DNA of 64,000 nucleotides from Amanita rubescens (GCA_015039365.1 WION01000067.1:124001-188000), one strand, 5' to 3'; counted from the stretch's first letter, positions 42,295 through 53,810 are shown. Translations and numbers: made by a program. The notes: a model not told the origin generated them from the sequence alone.

Positions 42295-43978
42295 TCACTC
42301 TTTGTGTCCTTGTCCGCTGCCATGACAACGTCCATGGCAGGGTGGCAGTTCGTCTGACGTGCACGGCTTCAACGATCGGCCGAGATTGAGAAGCGGTATG
42401 GAAAGACCATCTACAGAACGTCAATGAGGAAAAATGACTTGAGCGGGGTAAAAAGACAAACGTATTATGATAGAACTCAATACAACAAATGTTACAATTG
42501 GCTGAAGCATCAGCGCCAGGCAATCCTGCTGTGTCTCGGGCGGATACTTGGGACTGGGCAACTTGTGCAACGCAAGCGTCGACACAAAAATCGCCCCCAC
42601 GCTCATCGGCCCAAAATGACACGTGAAAAGGGCTTCTCTCCAATCTCTTATTTCCGGAATCCATTTATATAACATCAATAATGCGGGAATCCTCCTGGCG
42701 AACAGGATTGCAATAGACAATATTACCAGTCGCGGTGGTGTGATCCCAAGCTCGGGCATATAGAAGCTCTCAAAGGGCAGCCAGGCACCGATATAGATGA
42801 AACATGCACAATTGAGCACAAAGTCGACCAGTGCCGCAAAATATTGTCCCTGTGTGTGGTGTTTGAAACCTCCGTCCCAGGATATTGCGCAACCTACCAG
42901 CATAATCGGTAAAGTTTAGGTCTAACCAGGCCGTGATCACGTACCAGCTGCGAACGACGCCAGTAAATCGTCACTCCCAATCGTGACGACCAATCCTTCT
43001 GTAAAAATTGCCAGGGCCAAATACTGCACGACATATGATTCTTCGTTCAGCCACTTCAGCTCATACAAATATTTCATCAACTTTGAGAATAACCACCCTA
43101 GCATTGCACCTATCACAATGCCCAAGACCACCTGGTCTTCGTTCATCAATATATCATTCTCGTTCGTTAAACGGGAAGGTCCACTTACATAGAATCCCAA
43201 TCAGAATCCAATCCTTGATCCCCTCCATTACTGTCGCATCTACGGTTAGGTAAATTGCAAACGTCAGAAAAGGGTAGGCCAGCCCATCATTTGCCGCACT
43301 CTCTGCCGAAATGAGATCCCTCAACTCCTCTTCCACGTGTTCCTCCGCAAACCGTCCACCTACTATCGCGGCAGATATAATGGGGTCGGTCGGTGTAAGA
43401 CAGCTTGCGGTAGCTAAGCAAGCAAGGAAACCAAGGCTAGGGAAGAGGGATTTAAGGATGGCGGAGACAATAATCCAACCGACAGCCATGGTAGGGACAA
43501 TCATGACGAGGAGGGATTTGGCTCGCTTGTACATGTAACCACCGGGTAATTGGACTCCAATGGCGAATAAACCCGTGGCGAGGGTTATCCGCATAACCTC
43601 AAGCGTGATGTTGTCGACATTGAACGGTGGATGGACCCATCCTCGCGGATTAAAAATGTTGGCGACGTGTGGGCCGATGCTAATGCCAAAGGTGGTGCCG
43701 AGAAAGACTTCATTAATATAAAGCTAATAAATATTTGAAGCCGCGTATCGAACGACATGAAAGCCACAGGCACCTTTTCGCGAGCGAACAGCGATATCAT
43801 CGAGAACTAAATGCCACCGTAAGCACCAAGGAAAAAATACAAATTGGCAGTATTACCGCGACGACAAAGCCGCCTAGGCACATGTATGCGAGACCTGAAT
43901 CGGTCACCTGGATACAGGCATGTCTAAGATGAGAAACGTGCTGGATGAGAGACCAACCTGGACAAGTTGGACGGGCAT
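42295..43978 (-). CDS. NHA1: Plasma-membrane Na+(K+)/H+ antiporter, copy 3 (inverted, shortest tail)
   Basis: Seven exons, 43978-43958, 43907-43857, 43806-43774, 43723-43189, 43136-42945, 42893-42462 and 42410-42295; 459 residues. Exon lengths 1-6 equal those of copies 1 and 2, and the ion-site residues (TPTDP 145-149, ESAANDG 176-182, DDLLASFAAG) are unchanged. The last exon codes only about 39 residues; after the conserved HGLSIPLLNLGRSL it diverges into unrelated sequence with four Cys, so the tail was replaced, perhaps by the duplication breakpoint. One change in the usually fixed HFGPMGVGA loop: it reads CHFGPMSVGA. Close to copy 2, although inverted and 22 kb away. Confidence 0.92.
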
Positions 43979-44219
43979 ATTTGAAGCAGAAAATTGGGAC
44001 AGAGGTGCCTTATGTAGGGCTGACCAGCCTCAGACCGCGTGTAACCCGCAGCTCCATTGCGTTTCATGTGTAGTAGCTTCCCGGGTGGTATAGACTCTGT
44101 ATGAAAGCTTCTTCGTCGCTGATGGCAAGGTGATGACAAACATGAGCAAATAGAGACATTCCTGCCGGCTGCGTGACGCGCACTGAACGTATTCGGATTT
44201 CCCGGTTCCTTTCACTACA
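43979..44219. promoter_or_regulatory. 241-bp divergent promoter, antiporter 3 / DNM1
   Basis: The two start codons face away from each other 241 bp apart, so both genes must be driven from this stretch. No clear TATA box. Confidence 0.6.
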
Positions 44220-47200
44220 ATGGACGGTGATCTAATAAAGCTTGTCAACAAGCTCCAGGACACGTTCAGCAACCTGGGTGAGTAGCCGAAGCATTCGTGT
44301 GACAACAGTTGAACCGGAAACGCAAGGATGGCCGCTAGGAGGGGAGTTGGACATGCCACAGCTTGTAGTAGTGAGTGTTCAGTGTCAATTATCCATTAAC
44401 CTCGCCCTTGACCTTGACTCGTCATGTACCAGGTCGGCAGTCAATCAGCTGGAAAATCCAGCGTCCTAGAAACGCATGTCCTTCCAGACCTCTTTGGTTT
44501 CAATCTCTGAACATGCCTTGTAACAGTATTGTTGGAAAAGACTTTTTACCGCGCGGACAAGGAATCGTGACGCGCAGGCCGCTCGTGCTTCAGCTCATCC
44601 ATACGCCTATTCCGCCAGAACCCAATCCAACTGCTTCCCCACATACAGAGTGGGCGCAATTCCTCCACACGGACAAACGGTTTACGGACTTTAGCGAAGT
44701 GTGTAGAGAGATTGAGCAGGAGACGTACAGAGTCGCGGGTCAGAATAAAGGCATCAGCAAGCTACCAATACACCTTCGAATATACAGCCCGGATGTGTTG
44801 GACTTGACGTTGGTGGACCTTCCTGGTTTGACAAAGGTACGGTGCCATGCCATCGAGGTTTGAACTCTTCTCATTCCAGAATTCAGATTCCCGTCGGTGA
44901 TCAACCAAGCGATATTGAACGGCAAATCAGAAACCTCGTTATCGAGTACATTTCAAAACCGAACAGGTATTCTCGGCGCAATCCTGTTTTTAGCGCGTCT
45001 CATCGACCATAGTGTTGTCCTATCCGTTTCTGCCGCAAATGTCGACCTTGCCAACTCAGATTCTCTCAAACTTGCCCGCACTGTTGACCCTCAAGGCCGA
45101 AGAACCATAGGCGTTCTTACCAAACTTGACCTCATGGACGCCGGTACCAACGCCCTTGACGTCCTCACTGGACGTGTTTACCCCCTCAAGCTTGGATTCA
45201 TTGGTGTCGTTAACAGAAGCCAACAGGACATCAACGGAAAAAAGAGCTTGGGAGACGCTTTGGAAAGTGAAACTGAATTCTTCCGTAACCACCCTGCCTA
45301 CCGGAATATTTCCCACAAAAATGGAACAAAGTACTTGGCAAAGACGTTGAATATGGTGGGTATATGCATTGTTTTGAAGGCGTAGTGTTGATGATTTGAT
45401 TGAAAAGGTACTCATGAACCACATTCGCGACAAGTTGCCAGATATGAAGGCGCGTCTGAATACATTGATGGGACAGGCTCAGCAGGAGCTCAACTCATTC
45501 GGTGATGCGGCCATCTTTGGAGACAAGAATCAGGTATGTTGACTTGAGCATCGTTTAACGAATCCTACTCACCGACGATCCACAGCAAGGTTCCCTTGTT
45601 CTACGCCTCATGACACAGTTTGCGAGAGACTTCATTTCTTCAATTGAAGGAACCAAAATTGACGTTTCAACCAAAGAACTCACTGGCGGTGCACGCATAT
45701 ACTACATTTTCCACGATGTCTTTGGCCAGGCCCTCGCATCAATAGACTCAACAGCCAACTTGGACAACCAGGACATCAGAACTGCCATTCGCAATTCAAC
45801 AGGTCCTCGACCAAGTTTGTTCGTGCCCGAAGCTGCTTTTGATCTGCTCATCAAGCCTCAGATTAAGCTGCTGGAGGCGCCTAGTCTCAGATGTGTCGAA
45901 TTGGTGTATGAAGAGTTGGTGAAAATTTGTCACAACTGTACCAGCACGGAACTACAGCGGTTCCCGAGGTTGCATGCACAGTTGATAGAGGTGGTGTCGG
46001 AGCTTTTGCGAGAACGGCTTGGGCCTACGTCGGAGTACGCGCAGAGTCTGATAGAAATTCAAGCCGCATATATCAACACCAACCATCCAGCATTCCTTTC
46101 CGGCACTGCCCTCGCGTCACAACAACATCTCCCTTCCAAAGTCACGCCCAAAGCACAAATTACACAAAAGGTAATATGACCCTTGCCAATATCGTTTAGT
46201 TTGACCAATCTATTTGTCTTAGCCATCTTCAAGTGAATCAATAAATGGCAATGGCACGTCACCTGAAGATGAAGAAGAAACATCGTCAGAAGACAACAAC
46301 ATCAATGGTATCTTTCCTTCGCGCGACCGGCGTGCTGTTTCTCCCCTTCCTCATGATCGCTCACGTCCACATCACACCATAGTTCCCGCCAACGCCGGCG
46401 CATCCAACCCGTCGCTCCCCGCTACCATCAACAAAAGGTCCTCGTCACGGAATCCAAGCCAGACAGGGACAGGGACAGGGACATTCCCAGGCCGGTCTTC
46501 CTCCTCGACGGGGCTGGCATCAATGAACTTCAACACAAGCTCTAATCCCAATGCGTTGAGTGCCTCTATCGCCGCCGGGGCAGGTGCAGGAACGCCATTC
46601 TCTCGGGAAGCGTTCCTTACCTACTTTTTTGGGCAGAATGGTCCAGGGCCTGTTACGGGTACCAGCTTGGATCAGCAGCATCACCATCATCCAAACCATC
46701 ATCGCCATGGACAGCTAGGGGGCGGTGTCGGAGATCGCACGCAGAGTATCGCCCCCGTAGGACGGGACGTGTCCGGTGGCAACTCGGTGACGGGCTTGAT
46801 GGCAGGGAAGAGAGTGGTAGACGGGAACAGTGCGGCATATGACATGAAGAGTCTCGGTAAACATATAGAAGCGGTAAGTCGTACCTTGGTCTTCTTGATA
46901 AGCTTCGCGGTGGTTACTGAAAGATCGCTTGCGGGATTTCCGTTTCTTCCCACACCTGATTCCGTTATCGTTCCTAACTCTTTTTTTTCCTGCTAGATAT
47001 CCGCCGAAGGGGCGCAACTGACGCAAAGAGAAGAAATGGAGACCACTTTGATCCGGTCCCTCATCGCGTCGTACTTTGGCATTGTGCGACAGACGATCCA
47101 GGACCTGATACCAAAAGCTATCATGCATTTCCTCGTCAATTACACATCACAACATGTACAGAACCGGCTTGTGTCGTCGCTGTACAAGCCGGATCTGTTT

Positions 47201-47320
47201 GCAGATTTGTTGAACGAGGATGAGGCGCTCGTGGCGGAACGGACGAGAGTCAAGGCATTGTTGGACGCGTATAAGGAGGCGTTCAAGACGCTCTCGGATG
47301 TGAACCTCAAGTCGACTTAG
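44220..47320 (+). CDS. DNM1: Dynamin-related GTPase of the mitochondrial fission (DNM1) type
   Basis: Ten exons (44220-44277, 44339-44370, 44433-44473, 44527-44836, 44887-44966, 45013-45355, 45408-45533, 45586-46170, 46223-46873, 46997-47320), 849 residues. DNM1 polymers squeeze mitochondria and peroxisomes in two. GTPase motifs are all present: GSQSAGKSS (32-40), the switch Thr in GIVTRRP, DLPG (141-144), TKLD (210-213). A middle/stalk domain ([23 protein letters not shown]) follows, then a long Ser/Gly/His-rich insert in the B-insert position, and a GED near the C-terminus ([14 protein letters not shown], [10 protein letters not shown] end). The details ([32 protein letters not shown]) fit DNM1 rather than VPS1. 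The insert makes it longer than yeast DNM1 (757). One intron has a GC donor. Confidence 0.92.
44474..44526 (+). other. Probable GC-AG intron in DNM1
   Basis: The exon ends GAAAC and the intron begins GCATGT and ends GTAACAG. This split restores [16 protein letters not shown], an invariant dynamin stretch. The GT further along (CATGTCC) would break the frame. Confidence 0.7.
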
Positions 47321-47522
47321 ATTGCTTTTTTTACTCGTTACTATCTATCCGCTCTCGTTCCATTAGTAGATCGATCACCCCTTAGTGTTAGGATATGTAC
47401 TCATTATATACAGTAGAACCTCACGACTCCAACGTTTTACTAAAAAGTCACGTACTTCGCTTGAAATCGGAGCCTTAATTGCTTCATCTGCGGCCTACCG
47501 CAACACCACGCGCCGCCATAAC

Positions 47523-48755
47523 ATGATTTGCGAAACGATACCCTCCGAAATTCTCTGCGAAATATTTCAGCTCCTCTGCGATGAACCTATCTCTCTCCAT
47601 GTTCTGAATAATAGCTCGCGTTTTGGAGTATTCCCGTGGGCTGTAGGACAAGTTTGCAAGCGCTGGAGGGCGATGTTCTTATCCTACCCACATCTATGGA
47701 CCTCTCTTTTCCTACTGTATCGTTTTGGCGACATTGTCGACGTGGATCGCATGCGTCGGCGTACACTCTTGTACCTCAAACGATCCGAGCAGCTACCGCT
47801 CAATATAACCGTTCACGTTAGTGACTTATCCGGGGGACGGATCGGAAGTTTCCCTGAGGCGACGTGGAAGCTGTTGCTGTCTTGTTCTGAAAGATGGGGG
47901 AGGGCGGATGTGGCACTATTTGACGAGCCTCTCTTATTTGAGCTTCTCAGATGTAAAACGCCAATCCTCAAGTCGCTAAGGATCTGTGGGGACTCGGGTT
48001 CCGGGTTGTATCACCCATTTACCGCCCCGCCCCGCCTTACCGAACTTGACCTTTTCGGATGGGGATGGGCGTTTCCTTGGTCGCAGTTGACCAAACTCAA
48101 GATATCAACATATAGAGAACCCGCTCACGGTAAAACACTGGAAACAATTTTATCACAGTTGCAAAACGTCGAGGAGCTACGCGTGGGCTATTTCCACTAC
48201 AGGGACAGGATCGATGATCACGACCAATGCTCTATCCGACTTGCGTCTCTCCGGTTGCTTGCAGTCCCAATATATCCTCCTGAAATCCTGACACGAATCG
48301 AAGCGCCTTTACTGGAACATCTTTGGGTTGATTGGCGTTCAGGGTGTCCAGAGGGAGACTATTCGCTTATCTTTACTGAAGAACTATCATCGTTTATCCG
48401 TCGTTCATCATGCCACATTCGCCGGTTGACACTGCACGACCACGTATGTGAACTGTTGCCCCATCTAATGAAGTTACTTTCGAGCGTCGAAGTGCTCTGC
48501 ATCAAGACGACGGTATATGGACATGGCTCTTTCCTTGTAAAGCATATTACACGGATGAATGATGGTGTTTATCTGCTTAACCTACGGGAATTGGAGGTGA
48601 CATGTCTCCGGGAGCTAGATAACGACGAGAAGCTTACGACCGCGATGTCCGGTCTCTTGGAAACACGGAGTGAAGAGTCGAGGTTGATATCTATGAGACG
48701 CGAGGACGTGCCGCTCGAGCCGACAATGGTACAAATCTCCATGTCGTTCAAATGA
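47523..48755 (+). CDS. F-box protein, array member 1
   Basis: Intronless, 410 residues. F-box at about 5-55 (IPSEILCEIFQLLCDEPISL, WAVGQVCKRWR, YPHLWTSL); the rest is a leucine-rich alpha/beta pattern typical of basidiomycete F-box/LRR proteins (TWKLLLSCSERW, PRLTELDLFG, LLEHLWVDW, HIRRLTLHDHV, LRELEVTCL). F-box proteins connect substrates to the SCF ubiquitin ligase through Skp1; the substrate is unknown. An ATG in the shared MICETIPSEIL context is chosen; the frame is open a little further upstream but without ATG. The first unit lies 200 bp after DNM1. Confidence 0.85.
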   Translation: MICETIPSEILCEIFQLLCDEPISLHVLNNSSRFGVFPWAVGQVCKRWRAMFLSYPHLWTSLFLLYRFGDIVDVDRMRRRTLLYLKRSEQLPLNITVHVSDLSGGRIGSFPEATWKLLLSCSERWGRADVALFDEPLLFELLRCKTPILKSLRICGDSGSGLYHPFTAPPRLTELDLFGWGWAFPWSQLTKLKISTYREPAHGKTLETILSQLQNVEELRVGYFHYRDRIDDHDQCSIRLASLRLLAVPIYPPEILTRIEAPLLEHLWVDWRSGCPEGDYSLIFTEELSSFIRRSSCHIRRLTLHDHVCELLPHLMKLLSSVEVLCIKTTVYGHGSFLVKHITRMNDGVYLLNLRELEVTCLRELDNDEKLTTAMSGLLETRSEESRLISMRREDVPLEPTMVQISMSFK

Positions 48756-49154
48756 CCAACCTGTTGTACTTTACTATTATCGCGGTCCGTACTTATACAC
48801 CGATCGTAAGGACGACGCGTTGAAGTACGTCATTATCTACTTGTACCGACGTATATACAATGTCAGACAAGCGAGCGCTCTATTGCCCCTCTTCGAGTCA
48901 AGGCGTTGATTGATCTACGAATGGCACGAGAGCTGAAGCGCTGATACTAATAGATACTAGTAGGTGGAAAACGGCAAAAAAAGAGGTTCACATCTTAGAG
49001 CTTCGTGAACGCCTCCTTGAGCGCGTCCAACACCCTTAGTGTTAGGATATGCACTCATTATACGGTAGAATTGTTTGAAACATAAAAAAGATTGTACCTT
49101 TATACAATCGACCTCAAAATCGGAGTCTCAATTGCTCTAGACTCTTGGCGGATC
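48756..49154. other. Spacer between F-box genes 1 and 2
   Basis: Contains an F-box-gene 3' flank and a copy of the CACCCTTAGTGTTAGGATATG string that follows DNM1 (47376-47400), here at 49030. No gene. Confidence 0.6.
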
Positions 49155-50390
49155 ATGAACGGACACTCGAAGATACCCTTCGAAATTCTCTGCGACATAT
49201 TTCAGCTCCTCTGCGATAAACCCATCTCTCTCGATGTTCTGGAAAATAGCTCATGTTTTGGGGAATTCCCGTGGGCTGTAGGACAAGTTTGCAAGCGCTG
49301 GAGGGCGATATTTGTATCCTACCCACATCTATGGACCTCTCTTTCTCTATCGCATCATTCCAGCGACGATGTCGGCGTGGATTGCCTCCACGAAATGAGT
49401 CGGCGTACACTCTTGTACCTTGAACGATCCGAGCGGCTACCGCTCACCATAACCCTTCACGTTAGTGACTTATCCGGATGGATCGAGACGACGTGGAAGC
49501 TGTTGCTGTCTTGTTCTGAAAGATGGGAAAGGGCGGATCTGCAACTATTTCACGAGGCTCCCATACTTGATCTTCTCAGATGTAAAATGCCAATCGTCAA
49601 GTCGCTAACGCTCTATGCGGACTCGAATTCCGAGTTGTACCACCCATTTACCGCCCTGCCGCGCCTTACCGAACTTAACCTTCTCAGATGGACCGGAGAA
49701 TGGGTGTTTCCTTGGTCGCAGTTGACCAAACTCAATATATACTCGATACACAGAGAACCCGCTATCGGTAAAACGCTGGAAACAATTTTATCACAGTTAC
49801 AAAACATCGAGGAGCTACGCGTGGGCCATGTCAACACCCGGGACAGGAACAATGATCACGACCAGCGCTCTATCCGGCTTGCGTCTCTCCGGTTGCTTGC
49901 AGTCCAAATATATCCTCCTGAAATCCTGACACGGATCGAGGCACCTTTACTGGAACATCTTTGGGTGGATTGGCATTCAAAGTGTCCGGAGGGAGGCTAT
50001 TTTACTGAAGAACTATCAATTTTTATCCGTCGTTCGTCATGCCACATTCGCCGATTGACACTGCACAACTACGTATGTCAACTGTTGCCCCGTCTGATGA
50101 AGTTACTTTCGAGCGTCGAGGTGCTCTGTATCATTATATCGATGTCGAAAGGTGGACAAGGCTCTGCCCTTGTAAAGCATATTACGCGGGTGAATGATGG
50201 CGTTTATCTGCCTAACCTACGAGAATTGGAGGTGACATGTCGCCGGGGCCGAGATGTCGATGATGAGCTTATGACAGCGATGTCTGGTCTCTTGGAAATG
50301 CGGAGTGAAGAGTCCAGGTTGATATCGGTGACCCGCGAGGACATGCCGCGCGGGCCGAGAATGGTACGAATATCCATGTCGTTCAAATGA
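49155..50390 (+). CDS. F-box protein, array member 2
   Basis: Intronless, 411 residues, ATG at 49155 (MNGHSKIPFEILCDIFQLLC). Same architecture as member 1 with the same landmark stretches. The N-terminal six residues differ from the MICETIPSE type. The C-terminus carries the shared VRISMSFK ending. Confidence 0.85.
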   Translation: MNGHSKIPFEILCDIFQLLCDKPISLDVLENSSCFGEFPWAVGQVCKRWRAIFVSYPHLWTSLSLSHHSSDDVGVDCLHEMSRRTLLYLERSERLPLTITLHVSDLSGWIETTWKLLLSCSERWERADLQLFHEAPILDLLRCKMPIVKSLTLYADSNSELYHPFTALPRLTELNLLRWTGEWVFPWSQLTKLNIYSIHREPAIGKTLETILSQLQNIEELRVGHVNTRDRNNDHDQRSIRLASLRLLAVQIYPPEILTRIEAPLLEHLWVDWHSKCPEGGYFTEELSIFIRRSSCHIRRLTLHNYVCQLLPRLMKLLSSVEVLCIIISMSKGGQGSALVKHITRVNDGVYLPNLRELEVTCRRGRDVDDELMTAMSGLLEMRSEESRLISVTREDMPRGPRMVRISMSFK

Positions 50391-50999
50391 CGAACCTGCC
50401 TTGGGATCAGCCGTACTTCATTATCGCAATCACTCTGCAGATCAACTGAGCTGAACGGCCTTCAGCTCCCTCTACTTAACGACGGCGATGATCTAGCTCC
50501 CGCATCTGCCGCCGCCACTCCTTCCGCGGCATGAACACCAACTACTCACACACAAAGACAAATCTCTCTGGGACCAACTTCATTCCACTCTCCTCCCTAT
50601 CTACCCCTCATCGTCGTCGGCCACACCTCTACTAACCACGTCAATCCAACCCCTGCACCTCAATAGCTACACTATGTCGAACCACTTCCCGCAAGCAAAC
50701 CATTTAGCCGGCACTCACCCCGCACGTCAATCAGTAACACACCTTTCGCCGGGGTCGCGAAGACGCTTCTCAGAATTACATAATCTTCCATGCGGCGCGC
50801 TGCCCGCGCTCACATACATCACCATCCGCCGCCTCCGAGGGAGAGCTCGACGCTCATGATGGCCAAGATTCACGACTCCCACCTTGGCCTCGCACCGCGG
50901 CTTGGCTGCAAAATCCGCTGCGAGGAAGTGCTAGTCACAGTCACGTTAGTTACGCACCCTCTGGTTCTTCGTTGTTGGCCGCCTTCGATTATCGAGCCT
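50391..50999. other. Spacer between F-box genes 2 and 3, first part
   Basis: No supported gene; C-rich and CACCACC-type runs near 50480-50520 and 50980-51030. Confidence 0.4.
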
Positions 51000-51480
51000 A
51001 ATCATCACCGTCATCACCACCACCATTGAAAGGAAGAACAATACCAAGATGGGAATCAAGATGATGCCACGCGGTACAAGGACCAGGAGAGGGTTCATCA
51101 AATTATGTATTCGCCTCGCGGATAATCAATACTATGTCTTCGGCGAAGGGTTGGAAGCCGTTCAAGATGGAGCTCAAAGGATCCCATGTTGTATTTCTAT
51201 AAACCCCCGCACGATCGGGCTGTGGCGGTCAAGTTCCAACCGAACTCGTGCCTGCTTCTGGGGAGCCTGATAAAGAAGAGGAGAAGTTGAGTTTGTGCTC
51301 GTTGCCAGCGCGAACGAGGACAATCCCGAGGGAAGGTTCAGGCACAATTGGCAGGAAAAACCACACTTTTTGGGGACGGCGAACTCACCGCGAGTTGGTG
51401 AGGGGTTTAGAGGGACCAGGGTGTGGAAAAAAGGACCACACGAGGCACTCGTTCACGAAGTGTGTTTGTGACGATGTGCC
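51000..51480 (+). pseudogene. Relic of a PH-domain protein
   Basis: Broken frames carry clear pieces: a His run (HHRHHHHH, 51003-51026), the PH-type strand GWKPFKMELKGSHVVF (51147-51194), one base later FYKPPHDRAVAVK (51196-51234), then in another frame VPASGEPDKEEEKLS (about 51246-51290), FWGRRTHRELV (51369-51402), and in a third HEALVHEVC (51436-51463). Three or more frameshifts within 400 bp. This order (PH strand, FYKPP, acidic linker, WGR.TH, EALVHE) is that of a fungal signalling protein, probably a RasGEF/RhoGAP-class regulator. It was inserted between F-box copies and is now dead. Confidence 0.6.
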
Positions 51481-52361
51481 CGTCGTTATTCAGGGAGGTG
51501 AGGAAGAAAACGAGGAAAAGGAGGCGTACAGGAAGAATAACATACATCATCCTCGCCTTACACGGAGTCAAGCTTGGAGAGATTTCGCTTCGCCTGTTAT
51601 TCTCTGCCTTCCCTCGGCTCATCCAAGTCCGAACCCGATTCCTCTGCTGCTGCTCGTCTCTGCGTGGCGGACGATTCCTCTAAAGCAGACGCGTAAACCC
51701 ACGTGACGTGGCTCACTATGGAATTTGCGATACTCTGCTCGGCCCCACCGCATGTGAAGAATGGAAATGCAAAACCCTTTTCAACTGTATCCTTCTCTTT
51801 AAGCGTTCTAGAGGCAAAATGGGACTCGGGTGGGATGGGAATCCCCACTTCTGCATCTACGCAAGCCTTATTTGTTCCTACACCTATGATGGGACCTAGC
51901 TCGCCTAGGTTTGCGGGACCAGGGGAGATGCTTTTGCTGAGGCTGGAAGATGGGGCGAATCTCGTCGTGCAAGGGGTGCCTGGATCTGGCGGCAGCTTCG
52001 GATCCTCCGTCACGCGTTATTTCCCACAGTTTGACGTCTCCTAACCTCTTGCAAACCCATACTCCCGGTTTCTGGGATCCCAAGTGGGCTTGTGTAACTG
52101 AAACAGCTCCATACTCCCTCTTAACCCATAGAAAAAGGTGACTCTCGACCGGTATGGGTTAGGAGAGGTTTGACTGTATATCATAGAACATAAATCATAT
52201 GGTATAACTTGTACAAAACAAATAATTAGCCATTCTACTGCTGGTCTGACCATGTTCAGTAAATAAAAAAGGTCCTGCCAGCGATACCTTTATCACATGC
52301 TAGTCCCCTATTTCATCCTGCCACCCATGAAACACGTTAAAATCGGAGTCTTAACTGTTTC
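51481..52361. other. Spacer with an undecided open frame
   Basis: A frame of about 110 codons on + (from ATG 51718 to 52044) and an overlapping one on - (52013-51597) both look vaguely protein-like; I cannot choose between them and neither has a known family. They may be the downstream part of the PH-domain relic. Confidence 0.3.
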
Positions 52362-53633
52362 ATGTGCACATGCCGCCATAACATGATTTGCGAAACGATA
52401 CCCTCCGAAATTCTCTGCGAAATATTTCGGCTCCTCTGCGATAAACCTATCTCTCTCCACGTTCTGGATAATAGCTCGTGTTTCGGCGAATTCCCGTGGG
52501 CTGTAGGACACGTTTGCAAGCGCTGGAGGGCGATATCTTTATCCTATCCACATCTATGGACTTCTCTTTCCCTACTGTATCATTCCACCGACACTATTGG
52601 CGTGGATCGCCTCCACGAAATGAGTCGGCGTACACTCTTGTACCTTGAACGATCCAAGCAGCTACCGCTCACCATAACCGTTTGCACTATGTACGGGGGA
52701 CCGATTGAATGTTTTCCTAAGACGACGTGGAAGCTGTTGCTGTCTTGTTCCGAAAGATGGGAAAGGGTGGATCTGGCACTATGCCATGAGCCTGTCCTAC
52801 TCGACCTTTCCAGATGTAAAATGCCGATCGTCAAATCGCTAAGGCTCCGTGCGCGATATATCTACGGCCGATGTTTCGATTTATACCACCCATTTGTCGC
52901 CGCGCCGTGCCTTGTCGAACTTGACCTTGACCTTCTCAGGTGGTTTGGAGGGTGGAAGTTTCCTTGGTCGCAGTTGACGAAAATATCCTTGTCACATGGG
53001 GATTTCAACGGTGAAAGGCTGGAAACGATTTTGTCACAGTTACAAAACGTCGAGGAGCTCCGCGTGGGCAAAATCGACATCCAGCTCGGGAAGGACGTCC
53101 GCGACAAGTGCTCTTGCCCTATCCGGCTTCCCTCTCTCCGGTTACTTGCAGTCCCAATAGATCCTCTTGGAATACTGACACGGATCGAAGCGCCTTTACT
53201 GGAACACCTCTGGGTGAATTGTTCTTCGGAGCGACATTTTTTTAATAACTTTACTGAAGAACTATCATCATTTATCAGTCGTTCCTCATGCCACATTCGC
53301 CGATTGACACTGCACAGCCACATATACAAACTACTGCCCCGTTTTATGATGCTACTTTCGAGCGTCGAGGAGTTCTGCATCGAGGCGATGTTCGCTGGTA
53401 GTGGCTCTTTCCTTGTGGCGCATATTACGCAGATCAATGATGGCCTTTGCCTGCCTAACCTGCGGGAATTGGCAGTGACATGTCTCCGGGGCCAATGGGA
53501 AGATGACGAGCTTATGACCGCGATGTCTTGTCTCTTGGAAAGGCGGAGTGAAGAGTCAAGGTTGGTATCTGTGAGCCGCGAGGACGTGCCGCTCAAGCCG
53601 ACCATGGTACGAATGTCCATGTCGCTCAAATGA
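52362..53633 (+). CDS. F-box protein, array member 3
   Basis: Intronless, 423 residues from ATG 52362, or 416 from the ATG at 52383 that matches the MICETIPSEIL start of members 1 and 7. F-box (LCEIFRLLCDKPISLH, WAVGHVCKRWR) and leucine-rich part complete. The middle has YIYGRCFDLYHPF instead of the shorter loop in member 1. Confidence 0.85.
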   Translation: MCTCRHNMICETIPSEILCEIFRLLCDKPISLHVLDNSSCFGEFPWAVGHVCKRWRAISLSYPHLWTSLSLLYHSTDTIGVDRLHEMSRRTLLYLERSKQLPLTITVCTMYGGPIECFPKTTWKLLLSCSERWERVDLALCHEPVLLDLSRCKMPIVKSLRLRARYIYGRCFDLYHPFVAAPCLVELDLDLLRWFGGWKFPWSQLTKISLSHGDFNGERLETILSQLQNVEELRVGKIDIQLGKDVRDKCSCPIRLPSLRLLAVPIDPLGILTRIEAPLLEHLWVNCSSERHFFNNFTEELSSFISRSSCHIRRLTLHSHIYKLLPRFMMLLSSVEEFCIEAMFAGSGSFLVAHITQINDGLCLPNLRELAVTCLRGQWEDDELMTAMSCLLERRSEESRLVSVSREDVPLKPTMVRMSMSLK

Positions 53634-53810
53634 CCAATTATCGCAATCTATACAGTGCTATATATCGTTCACAAGGGCGACGAGTTGCTCATCAGGAAAA
53701 ATGAACTGTGTTAATGTGATGAAGTCAAGCCAACAAACCCTTACTAGACCACCATGGTATATAACTATCATCAATCCATTCAGTCATTTTCTACTATACA
53801 CGGTCGTACC

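Noticed and set aside
44220..47320. VPS1-type dynamin
   Set aside because: The diagnostic stretches ([27 protein letters not shown]) and the B-insert position fit DNM1 better than VPS1.
52862..53629. Antisense open frame (255 codons) across F-box member 3
   Set aside because: Same reason: exact overlap with a well-supported gene and no homologous content.
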